In this document: piece after piece, positions 5,949 to 5,993 of the stretch | How positions within the stretch are numbered: the first letter of the stretch is position 1 | Layout of the letters: the number at the start of each line of letters is the position of its first letter | From: Caryophanales bacterium UBA1245 | GTDB taxonomy: Bacteria; Bacillota_I; Bacilli_A; ML615J-28; CAG-313 | Assembly (NCBI GenBank): GCA_002308275.1 | Contig: DBWF01000055.1 | Span: forward strand, 42,303-48,295 | Reading direction: 5' to 3' | Length of the DNA: 5,993 bases | Program-made: the position numbers and the translations under genes | The notes under the pieces: generated by a model | Told to the model about the DNA's origin: nothing | Databases searched by the model: none | The model's input: only the letters and a program-made list of their open reading frames with translations

Positions 5949-5993
5949 GTCCCAATAGCTCAGCTGGACAGAGCAACGGCCTTCTAAGCCGTG
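5949..5993 (+). tRNA. tRNA-Arg (anticodon TCT), 5' part
   Basis: The 5' 45 bases of a tRNA; the window ends after the anticodon stem, so the T-arm and 3' acceptor strand are not seen. Acceptor strand GTCCCAA (5949-5955), D-stem GCTC/GAGC (5958-5961 and 5971-5974) around AGCTGGACA, anticodon stem ACGGC/GCCGT (5976-5980 and 5988-5992) and loop CTTCTAA with anticodon TCT at 5983-5985. TCT reads AGA (and possibly AGG) arginine codons. It is transcribed away from the DUF885 gene from its own promoter; more tRNA genes could follow outside the window. Confidence 0.95.

Overview
The window is AT-rich, with clear Gram-positive-type sigma-A promoters, strong GGAGG ribosome binding sites and short low-GC intrinsic terminators. 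It encodes an anaerobic ribonucleotide reductase and a lipoprotein-type exported peptidase. This points to an anaerobic or facultative low-GC Firmicute or a relative (Erysipelotrichia, RF39-like or Acholeplasma-like lineages are plausible). TGA ends the PII-like gene at 2134-2136, so the mycoplasma code 4 is unlikely. No mobile element, CRISPR array or rRNA is visible.

Layout. All five protein genes lie on the minus strand and read from right to left. (1) 5868-4072 is an exported DUF885-type zinc-peptidase-like lipoprotein, followed with an 8-nt overlap by 4079-2580, a glycerate kinase fused to a C-terminal GNAT acetyltransferase domain. This pair ends at an intrinsic terminator (2543-2576). 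(2) A new promoter (2493-2521) drives a small PII-like protein (2466-2134) overlapping by 8 nt a CPA2-type cation/proton antiporter (2141-858). This pair ends in a strong hairpin terminator that contains the antiporter stop codon. (3) A consensus promoter (692-720) drives nrdD, the anaerobic ribonucleotide reductase, which enters at 665 and runs off the left edge. On the plus strand, a tRNA-Arg(TCT) gene starts at 5949 behind a near-consensus promoter and runs off the right edge.

How the genes may work together. The PII-like/antiporter pair has the shape of a regulator and transporter unit, as in GlnK-AmtB and SbtB-SbtA. The antiporter ends soon after its membrane domain, with no TrkA-N/RCK regulatory domain, so the separate PII-like protein could supply the sensing; this is inference. 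The peptidase and the kinase-acetyltransferase are translationally linked but have no obvious shared pathway. nrdD is an independent housekeeping unit.

Start sites were revised from ribosome-binding-site evidence: the PII-like protein starts at 2466 (110 aa) and the DUF885 protein at 5868 (598 aa). The points most worth a second look are the kinase-GNAT fusion, the PII-like/antiporter pair with its non-canonical T-loop region, and the repeated elements in the nrdD promoter.
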